DNA of 6,732 nucleotides from an uncultured Labedella sp. (lineage in GTDB: Bacteria; Actinomycetota; Actinomycetes; Actinomycetales; Microbacteriaceae). Below, piece after piece: positions 5,922-6,732 of the stretch (its first letter is position 1; each line of letters begins with the position of its first letter). The stretch lies in the NCBI GenBank assembly GCA_934636065.1, contig CAKTZW010000100.1, positions 1 to 6,732 of the forward strand. The letters run 5' to 3'. The notes under the pieces are model-generated. The model was not told the origin of the DNA. It searched no databases and was given only the letters and a program-made list of their open reading frames with translations. The translations under genes and the position numbers were made by a program.

Positions 5922-5929
5922 GAGGAGGA
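5922..5929 (+). promoter_or_regulatory. Ribosome binding site for the aldehyde dehydrogenase gene
   Basis: GAGGAGGA in the 21-base gap after the epimerase. It is a near-consensus site, but the AGGAGG core ends only 4 bases before ATG 5933, slightly tight. No other in-frame ATG lies between the epimerase stop and this start. Confidence 0.7.
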
Positions 5930-5932
5930 TCC

Positions 5933-6732
5933 ATGAACGACACGACCCCAGAGGACCTCGATCGGGTGCTCGCGACGGCCGCGCAGGCGGCCCCGGTGCT
6001 CGCGGCGACGGCCCCCGCCGTTCGCGCGGCCGCGATCGTCGCTGCCGCGGACGCCCTCGACGCGGCGGCGGACGAGCTCGTCCCCATCGCCATGACGGAG
6101 ACGGGCCTCGCCGAGGCGCGCCTGCGCGGCGAGCTCAAGCGCACCACGGTGCAGCTCCGGCTCTTCGCGGAGGTCGTCGTCGAGGGGTCGTACCTCGACG
6201 TCCGCATCGACGACGCCGACCCCGACTTCGTGCTCGGGCCGCGCCCGGAGCTGCGTCGTGTGCTCGCACCGGTGGGACCGGTGCTGAACTTCGCGGCGAG
6301 CAACTTCCCGTTCGCCTTCTCCGTCGCGGGCGGCGACACGGCGTCGGCCCTCGCGGCGGGGGCCCCCGTCGTCGTGAAGGCGCACGAAGGGCACCCGGAG
6401 CTGTCGCAGCGGACGACCGACATCGCGGCGGACGCGCTCACGGCCACCGGCCTCCCCGACGGCACCCTGTCGGTGATCTTCGGCCGCGAGGCGGGCATCT
6501 CGGCGCTGCGTGATGCCCGGGTCGCGGCCGCGGCCTTCACGGGATCGACCTCGGGGGGCGTCGCGCTCGCCGCGATCGCGGCCTCGCGCCCGACCCCGAT
6601 CCCGTTCTTCGGCGAGCTCGGCAGCGTCAACCCGGTCTTCGTGACCCCGGCGGCCGCGGCCGCGGGCCTCGGCGCCCTCACGGACGCCTTCGTCACGAGC
6701 GTGAGCGGGTCGGCGGGTCAGCTGTGCACCAA
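5933..6732 (+). CDS. Aldehyde dehydrogenase, probable alpha-ketoglutarate semialdehyde dehydrogenase (3' truncated)
   Basis: The first 266 residues of an NAD(P)-dependent aldehyde dehydrogenase; the frame stays open to the window edge. Full-length relatives have about 480-530 residues, so roughly half is missing. Visible motifs: NFAASNFPF with the oxyanion-hole asparagine N124; the cofactor-binding lysine K149 in VVVKAHEGHP; AFTGSTSGG; the general base E228 in FFGELGSVNP; and the catalytic cysteine C265 in SAGQLCT, only a few bases before the edge. The SNFPFAFSVAGGDTASALAAG block and the GELGSVNP form are typical of the KGSA dehydrogenase branch rather than the betaine-aldehyde or succinate-semialdehyde branches. 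It would oxidise alpha-ketoglutarate semialdehyde to 2-oxoglutarate, the last step of hydroxyproline breakdown (HypH in Sinorhizobium meliloti). The N terminus is very alanine-rich. Start is set by the ribosome binding site at 5922-5929. Confidence 0.85.
   Translation, partial: MNDTTPEDLDRVLATAAQAAPVLAATAPAVRAAAIVAAADALDAAADELVPIAMTETGLAEARLRGELKRTTVQLRLFAEVVVEGSYLDVRIDDADPDFVLGPRPELRRVLAPVGPVLNFAASNFPFAFSVAGGDTASALAAGAPVVVKAHEGHPELSQRTTDIAADALTATGLPDGTLSVIFGREAGISALRDARVAAAAFTGSTSGGVALAAIAASRPTPIPFFGELGSVNPVFVTPAAAAAGLGALTDAFVTSVSGSAGQLCT

Noticed and set aside
4823..6394. A 523-codon open frame on the minus strand
   Set aside because: It lies opposite the epimerase and aldehyde dehydrogenase genes, is composed mostly of Arg, His, Asp and Val, and shows no family motif. 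It is an antisense shadow.
1..6732. Mobile elements, CRISPR arrays, tRNA or rRNA genes, toxin-antitoxin or defence genes
   Set aside because: I looked for direct and terminal repeats, repeat-spacer periodicity and RNA-gene-like stretches and saw none. The window is fully explained by one regulator and one catabolic operon of uniform composition.

Overview
The window is strongly GC-rich, with G or C at nearly every third codon position and heavy use of CTC, GTC and ATC. Its genes are tightly packed, several of them overlapping by a few bases. This points to a high-GC actinobacterium, perhaps of the Micrococcales/Microbacteriaceae type; that placement is inferred from base composition and gene style, not from a marker gene.

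Layout, all on the + strand. Positions 1-119 are non-coding and hold one inverted repeat. Positions 120-788 encode a GntR/FCD-family regulator. Positions 789-984 are an intergenic control region with a small hairpin, two palindromes and an AT-rich promoter-like island. From 985 to the right edge runs a six-gene operon: an FAD-dependent DAO-type amine dehydrogenase subunit (985-2184), a small [2Fe-2S] ferredoxin-like subunit (2181-2543), a two-dinucleotide-domain flavoprotein subunit with a C-terminal BFD-type cluster motif (2540-3958), a DapA-superfamily deaminase/lyase (3982-4908), a proline racemase/4-hydroxyproline epimerase family protein with both catalytic cysteines (4910-5911), and an aldehyde dehydrogenase of the alpha-ketoglutarate-semialdehyde type, cut off by the window edge at its catalytic cysteine (5933 to beyond 6732).

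Together the genes match the known bacterial degradation route for trans-4-hydroxy-L-proline. The epimerase makes cis-4-hydroxy-D-proline. The three-subunit dehydrogenase oxidises it to delta1-pyrroline-4-hydroxy-2-carboxylate. The DapA-like enzyme deaminates and dehydrates that to alpha-ketoglutarate semialdehyde. The aldehyde dehydrogenase oxidises this to 2-oxoglutarate, which enters the TCA cycle. All four enzymatic steps are present and the first gene encodes a plausible pathway-specific regulator. No transporter lies inside the window.

I found no mobile element, CRISPR array, RNA gene or clearly new defence or metabolic system. The less ordinary points are the complete pathway with a heteromeric dehydrogenase in an apparent actinobacterium, the beta-gamma-alpha subunit order with double ATGA coupling, and a near-perfect palindrome overlapping the likely operon promoter.
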